This document shows, in pieces, positions 44,653-52,460 of a DNA stretch of 52,460 nucleotides. A program made the translations under genes and the position numbers. The notes beneath the pieces are model-generated. The model was given only the letters and a program-made list of their open reading frames with translations, did no database searches and had not been told where the DNA came from. Each line of letters opens with the position of its first letter. Position 1 is the stretch's first letter. This stretch comes from an uncultured Gammaproteobacteria bacterium (GTDB lineage Bacteria > Pseudomonadota > Gammaproteobacteria > Arenicellales > CAJQKF01), in the NCBI GenBank assembly GCA_905478855.1, contig CAJQKF010000104.1, forward strand, positions 1-52,460. The letters run 5' to 3'.

Positions 44653-47193
44653 CTAAGATTTGGGAACAACATAGGGGATTTTTAGAACTTCCCCAACTGA
44701 TGGCATACGAAGTCTACTACTAGGATTGTAACGAGTTATAACCCATAAAGGTAACTGGAAGCTGTTTGCTATCTTCCATGGGCTATCACCACTTTTCGTT
44801 GTGTAGTTTTCAATACTTACTACACGATAGTTTTCCTTAAACTCCTCCACTAGAACGCGATGGTACTCCTCGCGTTTTTGCGTAAACTGATCTCTTTGCT
44901 GTGACGTGGTTTCCGGCAGAAGCAGGCGTTGTCCCGTGATTAGAGACTGTTTGGGCTGTAATCCATTTAGTTTCCAAATTGATGAAGAACTACCGATTGC
45001 TAGCCAATCGGCAAAATGTCCAAGTGTTTCATCAGATTCAACATTCACCAAATAGGATGTTTTATTATTGCTAGTCTTGGTAATAATACGAAAATCAACG
45101 TTTACATCCAACGGGCTGGTTATCGCATCACCTGCGGCATCATCTTCAATTTCGGCTAGTTTTATTTCTTGCCCGGTTTTTTCCGAAGAAACCGGTTTTT
45201 TTACCTGAAGAGTCTGCCCAACATAAATGACCGAATGTGAACGTAAGTTATTTACTTTCTGAAATTCGTTACATGGCATATCATGCTGTCTCGAAATTTG
45301 GCACGGACTATCACCGGCACGAACCTTGTATGCCGCCATAATATAATTTTCCGGATCTGCAGTTTGCCCTAAATTAGGCTGGGTTTTTCCATCGCCAGGC
45401 ATTACTAGCCGTTGGCCAACTGAAAGAACGCTGAATTTTTTCAACCCATTTATGCTCAATAATAATCCACAATTAACCTTATAACGTGCAGCAATTTCGC
45501 ATGCCGTATCATGTGCCTTGACCGTATATGAGGATGGAGTCATTACCACGCTGGGGTCTTCGATCGCATTTTTTTTAGTCGACGTTGAACCAACACCGCC
45601 CGGAAGTTTAATTTTTTGCCCAGGATGAATAACGGCCCTATTTGATAAACCATTTAACGAAAGCAAACGTGTACACGGTATATCGGCGCGAATTGCGATA
45701 CCACATGGCGAATCGCCTTTTCGAACAGTGTACAGCCCGCTCGAATCAATATTCGGCGCTTTTCCTGAAAGCTGCTTTGTGCCCCCTTTACCCGGGATAA
45801 TTAAATCTTGTTTTACTGTTATAAACGCTCGCCGCCCCAAACGATTTAAATCGATCAAATCCTTGCACTTAACTCTAAACGCCCTGGCAATGCCGCATGC
45901 GGTGTCACCTTTTCGAACGGTATATCGCACCGGTCGACGACTTTCGTCCTCTGGAGATAACGATGTCAGTTGGGAAACTTCACTTTTCCATGCCCCTTGT
46001 CGATGCGGTAACCGCAGACGATAGCCGCGGGGAATCATACGCCATCCATGCCAAACAAAACGGGTCAACCCTCGGTTAAGATCCTTCAATTCTTTTTCAC
46101 CAAGCCCAAATATTTTCGTAATTCGATCAAGTGACGTTGCATGTTTCAACAAAACGGTATGATATCGAATCGGCTCTTGAGCGACGACTTTGCCGAAATA
46201 GCGTTTCGAGTTTTTCGCTACATGCCTGGCTGCCAAAAAACTGGCATAAAAGTTTTTAACCGCCACCTGAAAACTGGGCGACTTATAGTTATTTAAAACT
46301 GAAACAAAATCCGTACCTACTTGATCCAGTGCACGCCGCATTCCGCTGACACCAAAATTGTACGATGTAATAACGAACGGGGTAAGTTGTCCTGCGGTGA
46401 CCTTAGAATCTTTGGTTTTAGCCAATTTAGTTAAGCGTTTACGACTATCGTTCAAATACCGAACTGCACCAAGTGTGGCGGATTCGAGATCCAATCTCTC
46501 GTCAACAGTGGCATTTAGCTCTAACCCAAGCTGACGGGCAGTCGCTGGCATAATCTGCCACAAGCCCGCAGCGCCAACACGGGAGTAGGCATGCGGGTTA
46601 TACAATGATTCCACAAAAGGTAGGAAATGAATATCGGACGGCAAACCGGCGTCAACTACCAATTTCTTGACTAGTCCACCATAAGCACCGTAGCGTTTCA
46701 ATGCGGAGGTGAATCGATCACGGTTGCCTTGTTGGCATCGAATATTAGTCGAAGCCGTGCGTATACTTTTCGCTTTTTTATCCGGGAAAAGCGACATCAT
46801 TTTTTTATCTGAGGATGACTTCGGTTGACGCCCACGTTCCAGATCAGAAGCAATACGATTAAGTTCAGTTTGGATGCGTTTTTTTTCTTTTTTGACCCGT
46901 GTACTTTTCTTACTACAGCCGTTTTTAACATTGATAACTGAATACACCCGCTCCGGATTCAATGAATCATGGAAAACACCCTGCTTAGTGGTCCATTTGC
47001 GATAAACCTGAATCCAAAAGTCTGTGCGTCTCTTAAGCGCTTTAGGACAAGGGAAATCGGCACCGCAACTGAGTTTATGGCGCTCAACTGGAACATTGGC
47101 CAGAAGACTCTGCGGCCATACTGTAATAGCCAGAAAAAGCAAAACGAATGGCATACCTTTCTTAATCATCGTTTTGGTTAAATCCACTATCAT
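44653..47193 (-). CDS. MltD-like lytic transglycosylase with many LysM repeats
   Basis: An 846-residue exported murein hydrolase. A hydrophobic signal (about 14-33) is followed by a basic, coiled N-region, then the SLT domain: catalytic E195 in LPFVESLYNP, RVGAAGLWQIMPATARQLGL, DERLDLESAT and TSYNFGVSG. LysM repeats start at about 423, 488, 556 and 622, with two more degenerate ones near 690-770 and 795-845. Each of the first four carries a C-x9-C pair (C433/C443, C497/C507, C565/C575, C631/C641), which is unusual. MltD of E. coli has fewer LysM copies and about 450 residues. It cleaves glycan strands with formation of 1,6-anhydroMurNAc. Confidence 0.9.
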   Translation of the reverse strand: MIVDLTKTMIKKGMPFVLLFLAITVWPQSLLANVPVERHKLSCGADFPCPKALKRRTDFWIQVYRKWTTKQGVFHDSLNPERVYSVINVKNGCSKKSTRVKKEKKRIQTELNRIASDLERGRQPKSSSDKKMMSLFPDKKAKSIRTASTNIRCQQGNRDRFTSALKRYGAYGGLVKKLVVDAGLPSDIHFLPFVESLYNPHAYSRVGAAGLWQIMPATARQLGLELNATVDERLDLESATLGAVRYLNDSRKRLTKLAKTKDSKVTAGQLTPFVITSYNFGVSGMRRALDQVGTDFVSVLNNYKSPSFQVAVKNFYASFLAARHVAKNSKRYFGKVVAQEPIRYHTVLLKHATSLDRITKIFGLGEKELKDLNRGLTRFVWHGWRMIPRGYRLRLPHRQGAWKSEVSQLTSLSPEDESRRPVRYTVRKGDTACGIARAFRVKCKDLIDLNRLGRRAFITVKQDLIIPGKGGTKQLSGKAPNIDSSGLYTVRKGDSPCGIAIRADIPCTRLLSLNGLSNRAVIHPGQKIKLPGGVGSTSTKKNAIEDPSVVMTPSSYTVKAHDTACEIAARYKVNCGLLLSINGLKKFSVLSVGQRLVMPGDGKTQPNLGQTADPENYIMAAYKVRAGDSPCQISRQHDMPCNEFQKVNNLRSHSVIYVGQTLQVKKPVSSEKTGQEIKLAEIEDDAAGDAITSPLDVNVDFRIITKTSNNKTSYLVNVESDETLGHFADWLAIGSSSSIWKLNGLQPKQSLITGQRLLLPETTSQQRDQFTQKREEYHRVLVEEFKENYRVVSIENYTTKSGDSPWKIANSFQLPLWVITRYNPSSRLRMPSVGEVLKIPYVVPKS

Positions 47194-47209
47194 TTTCGGT
47201 TTCCGGTTC

Positions 47210-47228
47210 TCAGGTAGATCTGACCTGA
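47210..47228. repeat. Inverted repeat in the transglycosylase leader
   Basis: TCAGGT and ACCTGA form a perfect 6-base inverted repeat with a 7-base centre, 17 bases before the transglycosylase ATG. It could be an operator or a leader hairpin close to the ribosome site. Confidence 0.35.
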
Positions 47229-47355
47229 ACTAATAATCAACATACCTATTGTCTTCCTTAATCTTAACGACGCTTGTTCAACACCATAACGGAAAGTCAT
47301 GACCTTTGCTGCGAGCTAAGAAACATAAAAATGTATTATGCGAAAACTACACAAT

Positions 47356-47369
47356 GCTAACAGGTTAGC
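47356..47369. promoter_or_regulatory. GCTAAC-AG-GTTAGC palindrome
   Basis: A perfect 14-base palindrome near the middle of the divergent region. It is placed to act on either gene. No known regulator site was recognised. Confidence 0.35.
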
Positions 47370-47495
47370 CTGCTGCGATAAATGGTGTAAAAGTGTTAAC
47401 CCGCAAATTTTGTCGAAATAAAAAACATTGAACCCAATAATTTTATTACGTTAGCCGTGCAATGTTAATTCCGCTAAACGATTTTCCCTTTGCGC

Positions 47496-47504
47496 TGCTA
47501 TACT
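47496..47504 (+). promoter_or_regulatory. Extended -10 promoter of the fumarase gene
   Basis: TG-C-TATACT matches the extended -10 pattern TGnTATAAT with one mismatch, about 50 bases before the fumarase ATG. The -35 at the usual distance is poor, which is typical for extended -10 promoters. Confidence 0.45.
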
Positions 47505-47554
47505 TGATTGATTAGCTTATTCGATTGTTCTGTTTTTTCTTTTGAGAAATCTAA

Positions 47555-49078
47555 ATGACACTTATTAAACAACACGACTTTATCACTAGTGTAGCCAACG
47601 CCCTGCAGTATATTTCCTATTATCACCCAAAGGATTTTATAGATGCTATGAGTCGAGCCTATAACCTGGAACAGTCTCCTTCCGCAAAAGATGCTATCGC
47701 GCAAATTCTGCTTAATTCGCGAATGTCTGCGGAAGGTCATCGACCAATGTGTCAAGATACCGGAATCGTCACCGCATTTGTGTCAATTGGAATGAACACC
47801 CGCTTCGAAGGCGATATGACCATTCAGGAAATGATAGACGCGGGGGTTCGAAAAGCCTACCTGAACACTGACAACCCGTTAAGAGCATCTGTAGTGTTCC
47901 CCCCATATGGTTCACGCAAGAATACCGGCGATAATGCTCCAGCCGTGGTTCATATAGACATGGTAACAGGAGACCAGGTGGATATAACCGTAGCGGCTAA
48001 AGGCGGTGGTTCGGAAAACAAATCCAAATTTATTATTTTAAACCCCAGCGATAGTATTGTTGACTGGGTGGTCGATACCATACCCAAACTGGGCGCCGGA
48101 TGGTGCCCACCGGGAATGTTAGGAATAGGTATCGGTGGAACCGCAGAAAAAGCAATGATTCTTGCCAAGCAGTCGTTAATGGAATCGATTGATATGCAAG
48201 AACTTATAGAACGAGGTCCACAAAATTCAATTGAAGAATTACGACTTGAAATCTACACAAAGGTAAATAATCTTGGTATTGGCGCCCAGGGTCTTGGTGG
48301 TTTAACCACTGTACTCGATGTAAAAATAAATCAGTTCGCGACCCATGCAGCCTCCCTTCCTGTTGCGTTGATACCCAATTGTGCTGCAACACGACACCTA
48401 CATTTTGTGCTGGATGGCTCTGGACCCGCTATTTTACCAGTACCACAACTTGACGACTGGCCAGAAATTATCCGTGATACAACAGGGGGGAAAAAAATAA
48501 ACCTGGCAACGTTAACCAAAAAAGATACAGCCGATTGGAAAGCCGGGGACACTCTGCTCTTATCAGGATCTATTTTGACGGGTCGAGATGCCGCACACAA
48601 ACGAATGGCTGAACTATTTGAAAAGGGTGAGTCGCTTCCCGATGGTGTGGATTTTACCAACAAATTAATTTATTACGTCGGTCCTGTTGATCCTATTGAT
48701 GGTGAAGCAGTTGGTCCTGCTGGCCCAACAACAGCAACACGAATGGATAAATTTACGTCGACAATGCTGGCTAATACCGGAATCTTAGGGATGATCGGCA
48801 AAGCTGAGCGAGGAGACCAGACCATCGCGGAAATTAAAGACAAGAAGGCTGTTTATCTAATTGCAGTCGGTGGAGCCGCTTATTTGGTCTCCCGCGCGAT
48901 ACGTGAGTCTCGAGTGGTGGCATTTGACGATCTAGGGATGGAGGCAATATACGAGTTTATTGTTGAAGATATGCCCGTTACAGTGGCTGTAGATAGCAAT
49001 GGAAACTCAGTCCACAAAACAGGCCCTGCAGAATGGAAACATCGCATAGCCGGAATACCAATAACAGTCGGTAGTTAA
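47555..49078 (+). CDS. fumA: Fumarate hydratase, class I (iron-sulfur)
   Basis: This enzyme hydrates fumarate to malate in the TCA cycle using an oxygen-sensitive [4Fe-4S] cluster. The 507 residues cover both the alpha and beta parts in one chain. Cluster cysteines are C66 (MCQDTG), C184 (GWCPPGMLG) and C276 (PNCAATRH), with spacings close to E. coli FumA. The beta part has GRDAAHKRM, YYVGPVDP, GPAGPTTATRMD and GKAERG. The strand shape is standard and the length slightly short against FumA (548). It has its own promoter and no partner genes. Confidence 0.96.
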   Translation: MTLIKQHDFITSVANALQYISYYHPKDFIDAMSRAYNLEQSPSAKDAIAQILLNSRMSAEGHRPMCQDTGIVTAFVSIGMNTRFEGDMTIQEMIDAGVRKAYLNTDNPLRASVVFPPYGSRKNTGDNAPAVVHIDMVTGDQVDITVAAKGGGSENKSKFIILNPSDSIVDWVVDTIPKLGAGWCPPGMLGIGIGGTAEKAMILAKQSLMESIDMQELIERGPQNSIEELRLEIYTKVNNLGIGAQGLGGLTTVLDVKINQFATHAASLPVALIPNCAATRHLHFVLDGSGPAILPVPQLDDWPEIIRDTTGGKKINLATLTKKDTADWKAGDTLLLSGSILTGRDAAHKRMAELFEKGESLPDGVDFTNKLIYYVGPVDPIDGEAVGPAGPTTATRMDKFTSTMLANTGILGMIGKAERGDQTIAEIKDKKAVYLIAVGGAAYLVSRAIRESRVVAFDDLGMEAIYEFIVEDMPVTVAVDSNGNSVHKTGPAEWKHRIAGIPITVGS

Positions 49079-49200
49079 GGCACTTGGAAAAGATAAAGTT
49101 TTCACTGATGCCGTTTACATGAAACAACGCGCCTAACTAATAAACGGGATAATACTCAACCTTTAATTTATTGATATCATCATACAAAATTAGCCATTTA

Positions 49201-49209
49201 TGCTATAAA
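49201..49209 (+). promoter_or_regulatory. Extended -10 promoter of the channel operon
   Basis: TG-C-TATAAA, 26 bases before the ATG of the small membrane protein gene. No good -35 is visible. An AGGA ribosome site lies between it and the ATG. It would drive the three-gene unit 49236-52422. Confidence 0.45.
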
Positions 49210-49235
49210 GACTCTATGCAATAGGAATCTGTAAA

Positions 49236-49619
49236 ATGAACTTCGAAAAAGTACTATTTGCTTTCTTTATTTTGTTGGCGTTGACTCTGAACTTCGGTTT
49301 TTTTCTCGGTGACCTCGGCAACCCAGAGCAACATCACCCGTATGAGCTATTTGCCGCTCTGGTTGTTAGCGTTATCGCCACCTTCTTAAAGTTTGGGGAT
49401 CGAACACCGGTGGGATCGGTTCTGTTGGCATCCAGTTTAGTTGCCGATCTTCAACTGCTCGCAGCAGCGCTCGTCTGGGGTATCGTAGTACACGGCACCG
49501 TGAGTGAAGCAAGTCCCGAAATCATTGCCTCCATTGTATCGTTAAGTGGGGGCGCCTTATTGGCAAATATCGTATCGGTTGTGTTACTCATAATGGAAAC
49601 TTTCGCGGCGAGACGTTGA
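49236..49619 (+). CDS. Small membrane protein, DUF6394-like
   Basis: The 127-residue protein has four hydrophobic segments (about 5-25, 39-53, 63-84 and 94-122) with GFFLGDLGNPEQHHPYEL between the first two. It resembles DUF6394 proteins, which from memory often neighbour ion-channel genes; no function is established. The stop shares a base with the start of the potassium channel gene (TGATG), so the two products are probably made together and may form a complex. AGGA lies upstream of the ATG. Confidence 0.7.
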   Translation: MNFEKVLFAFFILLALTLNFGFFLGDLGNPEQHHPYELFAALVVSVIATFLKFGDRTPVGSVLLASSLVADLQLLAAALVWGIVVHGTVSEASPEIIASIVSLSGGALLANIVSVVLLIMETFAARR

Positions 49620-51367
49620 TGTTCCATACTGGCGAACCCCAGTCTATTTTTCTCCTTGTATTGCGGTCGTTACGCACACCTCTTATCGTTCTGGTTCTTT
49701 CCTATTCAATATCAATCATTGGATTTGTAATTATACCCGGCAGCCATGCCGACGGTTCTATATGGCGGATGGACTTCTTCCATGCATTTTATTTTGTAAG
49801 TTACATGGGCTCAACCATTGGCTTTGGAGAGCTTCCTTATCCCTTTAATGGTGCACAACGGCTATGGACCTTATTGTGCATTTACGCAACTGTAATCTCC
49901 TGGTTATACGCAATAGGAACGCTTATTGCTGTTTTTCAAAATAAGGAGTTTATGCTGGCATTATCTCGCGATCGCAATCAGTCGCGGATACGAAAAATCA
50001 AAGAGCCTTTTTACTTATTATGCGGCTATGGAGAAGCCGGTCGCGTTGTATTTCGACATTTGGGTGAAGTTGGATTGCTCTGCGTAATCGTTGATCGTGA
50101 TTCCAAAGTAGTCGATGCCATACCCCTTGATAACAATCCCCTTCAGGCTATAGCAATTTGTGCAGATGGCGCAGACCCGGAAGACTTGAAAAGATCAGGT
50201 CTTACTCACCATCAATGTCAGGGCATAATATCGGTAATCGGTAGCGATCAAGAAAATCTTAAAATCGCCATTAGTAGCAAATTACTGAATCCGAAACTAC
50301 CGGTAATTGGTCGCGTAACAAACAACGACACTGCCAATAATATGCGTTCTTTTGGCACCGACAACATTATCAATCCTTTCAGAACCTTTGCCTGGCATTT
50401 TGGTTTGGCTTTTTCCAATCCGGATCTACATTTACTCAACAGTTGGCTTAGTCAAACAGACCAACAACCGCTCAAAACCGCGATTGAGCCGCCGCTTGGA
50501 CACTGGGTTGTATGCGGGTATGGCAGATTCGGTGCAGCTGTTACGCGTGTTTTAAAAAAGAACGGTAATACGGTGACCGTCATTGATACTGACATCGCAG
50601 TAATTCCGAAAGAAGAAAACTGTATTCATGGCAGAGGCACGGAGGCAAACACTCTAACCGAAGCAGGTATTCACGCATCTGTCGGTATCATTGCCGGCAC
50701 CGATAATGACTCCAATAATTTGTCTATCTTAATTACCGCGAAAGATTTAAAAACAGATTTATTTGCCGTGGGGCGACAAAACAAAAATCGCAATACGGAA
50801 TTGTTTGATGCCGTTAATGTTGATGTAAGATTCAATCAGAACGCACTCATTGGGAGTCAAATAGTCGCCCTATTAACTACTCCATTAACAAATCGTTTCT
50901 TAAAATCGGCAGCACGACAAAGCTCCGAATGGTCATCCCATACCACAGATCAAATTCGAACAATTGTTGACGATAAAGCGCCCTCAGTTTGGGCAATTAC
51001 ACTCAATAAAAAACAATCCCCCGCTTTTAGTGAACTCAGCAAACATCAAGAGAAATTGAAACTCGAGCATTTGCTAAAAACACCCTATGACCGAAAGTGC
51101 GCGCTTCCCTGTGTGCCCTTATTATTGCTCAGAAGAGATAATGGAATTTTGAATCCAGATCCCGAAATGACACTCATGAGTAATGATCAGATTCTATTTT
51201 GCGGTCAAAATCGAGCTATGCGAAATATGGATATGGTGCTCAATATAAACTCATTAATGACCTACGTAAGAACGGGTAAGCATCGTACAGTAAATCCTTT
51301 ATGGGTTTGGATTAATGAGAAAATTTTCTCCCGTATAAATCATAACGACAGGTTCAAGCCGAAATGA
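49619..51367 (+). CDS. Two-TM potassium channel protein with two RCK (TrkA-N) domains
   Basis: A ligand-gated type K+ channel subunit. Two membrane segments (about 20-41 and 83-106) flank a pore loop with selectivity filter STIGFGELPY. Two NAD-binding RCK domains follow: LLCGYGEAGRVVFRHLG with VIVDRD, and WVVCGYGRFGAAVTRVL with VIDTD. A TrkA-C-like region lies at the end. The filter reads TIGFG; most K+ channels have TVGYG or TVGFG. Start ATG 49619 shares one base with the preceding stop; an in-frame TTG one codon earlier is unlikely. It overlaps the thioredoxin gene by four bases. Confidence 0.9.
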   Translation: MFHTGEPQSIFLLVLRSLRTPLIVLVLSYSISIIGFVIIPGSHADGSIWRMDFFHAFYFVSYMGSTIGFGELPYPFNGAQRLWTLLCIYATVISWLYAIGTLIAVFQNKEFMLALSRDRNQSRIRKIKEPFYLLCGYGEAGRVVFRHLGEVGLLCVIVDRDSKVVDAIPLDNNPLQAIAICADGADPEDLKRSGLTHHQCQGIISVIGSDQENLKIAISSKLLNPKLPVIGRVTNNDTANNMRSFGTDNIINPFRTFAWHFGLAFSNPDLHLLNSWLSQTDQQPLKTAIEPPLGHWVVCGYGRFGAAVTRVLKKNGNTVTVIDTDIAVIPKEENCIHGRGTEANTLTEAGIHASVGIIAGTDNDSNNLSILITAKDLKTDLFAVGRQNKNRNTELFDAVNVDVRFNQNALIGSQIVALLTTPLTNRFLKSAARQSSEWSSHTTDQIRTIVDDKAPSVWAITLNKKQSPAFSELSKHQEKLKLEHLLKTPYDRKCALPCVPLLLLRRDNGILNPDPEMTLMSNDQILFCGQNRAMRNMDMVLNINSLMTYVRTGKHRTVNPLWVWINEKIFSRINHNDRFKPK

Positions 51368-52422
51368 AATCTATATACGTTTTATACTTATGTTTTTTTA
51401 CTTTTTGCGGAGTCTCTGCGACTTCTGCTACGCAGGCTCAAACGGCAATTGGAGTTTTTAAAGGAGCAAAAAGTGCCGTGCATCCAGAGTGGTTCAAGGA
51501 AAGCTTTCTTGATTTAGAAGAAGATATCGCAGATGCAGCGCTTGCAGACAAACGTCTCATGGTCTATTTTTGGCAACCCGGTTGCCCATACTGTGCCGAA
51601 TTGATATCGAATAATTTGGAAATTGATGAGATTAAGCAAAAACTGCAAACGAAGTTTGATGTAGTAGCGCTCAACATGTGGGGAGACCGAGAGGTTATTC
51701 AGGTAGGTGGCAAAGCCTTTACTGAAAAAACATTGGCAGCCGCACTAAATGTTAACTACACCCCTACTCTACTGTTTTTTACCGAATCCCGAAAAATAGC
51801 GCTACGTCTTGATGGCTATGTTGCTCCGGAAAGATTTTCCCTTGCTCTAGACTATGTGTCTGGCAAGCACGAGAAAGAATACGGTTTTGGACAATTCGTA
51901 ACCGAAAGTTTGGCACAGACTACGTCACCCTCTCAAACAGGCGATTTAATTCGTGAGGGTTTTTTTGCCGAAGACAATAACGATTTACAAAAACTCATAA
52001 ATCAATCCAATTCTCCCATTGCCGTCTATTTTGAAAAGACCGATTGTGATGACTGTCGAAACTTGCATCAAAATATTCTTATCAATAAAGAAACCAGAAC
52101 GTTGGCCGAACAATTACCAAGTATACAAATCGATATAGAGTCTGAAGATGCGTTAATAACACCTTCTGGAACAAAATTAACAGTGAAAGAATGGGTTCAA
52201 AATCTTGATATTCACTACACACCCACGATCGTGTTTTACACTAACGATGGTCTGGAGATTCTACGAATGGATTCAATGCTTAAAAACTTTCACGTGCAGT
52301 CTATATTTGATTATGTATCCAGCGAAGCATACCTACACGAACCGAGTTTCCAACGATTCATTTCAGAAAGAGCCGATAGGAAAATTCTGACAGGAGAAGA
52401 TGTAAATATATGGTCGGACTAA
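51364..52422 (+). CDS. Secreted protein with two thioredoxin-like domains
   Basis: A signal peptide (MKSIYVLYLCFF, hydrophobic to about residue 26) sends the 352-residue protein to the periplasm. Domain 1 has the active site WQPGCPYCAEL (C74, C77) and cis-Pro region NYTPTLLFF; it resembles SoxW-type thioredoxins. Domain 2 repeats the fold with EKTDCDDCRNL (C228, C231) and HYTPTIVFY. Tandem thioredoxin domains each with a CXXC suggest a disulfide relay or reductase. ATGA overlap couples it to the potassium channel gene. The partner and redox direction are unknown. Confidence 0.83.
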   Translation: MKSIYVLYLCFFTFCGVSATSATQAQTAIGVFKGAKSAVHPEWFKESFLDLEEDIADAALADKRLMVYFWQPGCPYCAELISNNLEIDEIKQKLQTKFDVVALNMWGDREVIQVGGKAFTEKTLAAALNVNYTPTLLFFTESRKIALRLDGYVAPERFSLALDYVSGKHEKEYGFGQFVTESLAQTTSPSQTGDLIREGFFAEDNNDLQKLINQSNSPIAVYFEKTDCDDCRNLHQNILINKETRTLAEQLPSIQIDIESEDALITPSGTKLTVKEWVQNLDIHYTPTIVFYTNDGLEILRMDSMLKNFHVQSIFDYVSSEAYLHEPSFQRFISERADRKILTGEDVNIWSD

Positions 52423-52460
52423 AGCATATGTATAGACCCAATAACAGCAGCGACTGGTTA

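Larger units (their letters stand above)
47194..47554. other. Divergent intergenic region, transglycosylase and fumarase
   Basis: The longest gene-free stretch, 361 bases between two divergent genes. I see inverted repeats at 47210-47228 and 47356-47369 and an extended -10 promoter facing the fumarase gene. No small gene or RNA could be supported by reading. Confidence 0.5.

Noticed and set aside
1..52460. Mobile element, phage, CRISPR array or tRNA gene
   Set aside because: No transposase, integrase, repeat-spacer pattern or tRNA-like cloverleaf was seen on either strand by reading; tRNAscan or a repeat finder could still find something small.

Overview
The window is a dense stretch of ordinary bacterial chromosome. 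Its gene content points to a gammaproteobacterium, probably free-living and aquatic: RNase E with a long tail, the surE-pcm-nlpD neighbourhood, a type II secretion (T2SS) operon, RlmD, HisI, CysS, class I fumarase and an FcbT-type TRAP transporter. Base composition is moderate to AT-leaning by eye. I see no insertion sequence, integrase, phage gene, CRISPR array, rRNA or tRNA. The genus cannot be fixed from sequence alone.

Layout. 1-2306 (+): 3' part of rne, with an apparent one-base frameshift near position 86. 2320-18503 (-): a long co-oriented block, read right to left as hom, fcl, gspDEFGHIJKLM, recJ, a stand-alone PqqD-like gene, a PolB-type 3'-5' exonuclease and rlmD. 18694-19065 (+): an Mth938-type gene. 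19135-24407 (-): lon, surE, pcm, yqaA, nlpD, with a heat-shock-type promoter in front of lon. 24649-26504: a GnnA-like Gfo/Idh oxidoreductase and a divergent short-chain dehydrogenase. 26622-28107: a degenerate CitE-like gene divergent from an IclR regulator. 28410-29899 (+): an unassigned two-gene unit, a helical-repeat protein followed by an SPFH-like/GYF protein. 29928-34851 (-): AlaX editing protein and a three-gene TRAP transporter with an intrinsic terminator after the binding-protein gene. 35079-40401: a DUF6489 gene, an acyl-CoA ligase, a sulfotransferase, a cysteine-dioxygenase-like cupin, cysS and hisI. 40490-42533 (-): a MoxR ATPase and its VWA partner. 42651-44609 (+): sulfurtransferase and DAHP synthase. 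44653-47193 (-): an MltD-like transglycosylase with many LysM repeats. 47555-52422 (+): class I fumarase, then a tightly coupled trio of small membrane protein, two-RCK potassium channel and secreted double-thioredoxin protein.

How the genes work together. The T2SS genes make the secretin, ATPase, platform and pseudopilus; gspC and gspN are not here. SurE, Pcm, Lon and NlpD belong to stationary-phase, protein-quality and cell-division functions, but rpoS does not follow nlpD. The TRAP genes bring in an organic anion, possibly feeding the nearby ligase. The most unusual items are the repeat plus SPFH/GYF pair, the cysteine-paired LysM repeats, the channel-thioredoxin trio, the orphan PqqD, the catalytically degraded CitE-like protein and the enlarged TRAP permease. 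None is by itself proof of a new system.
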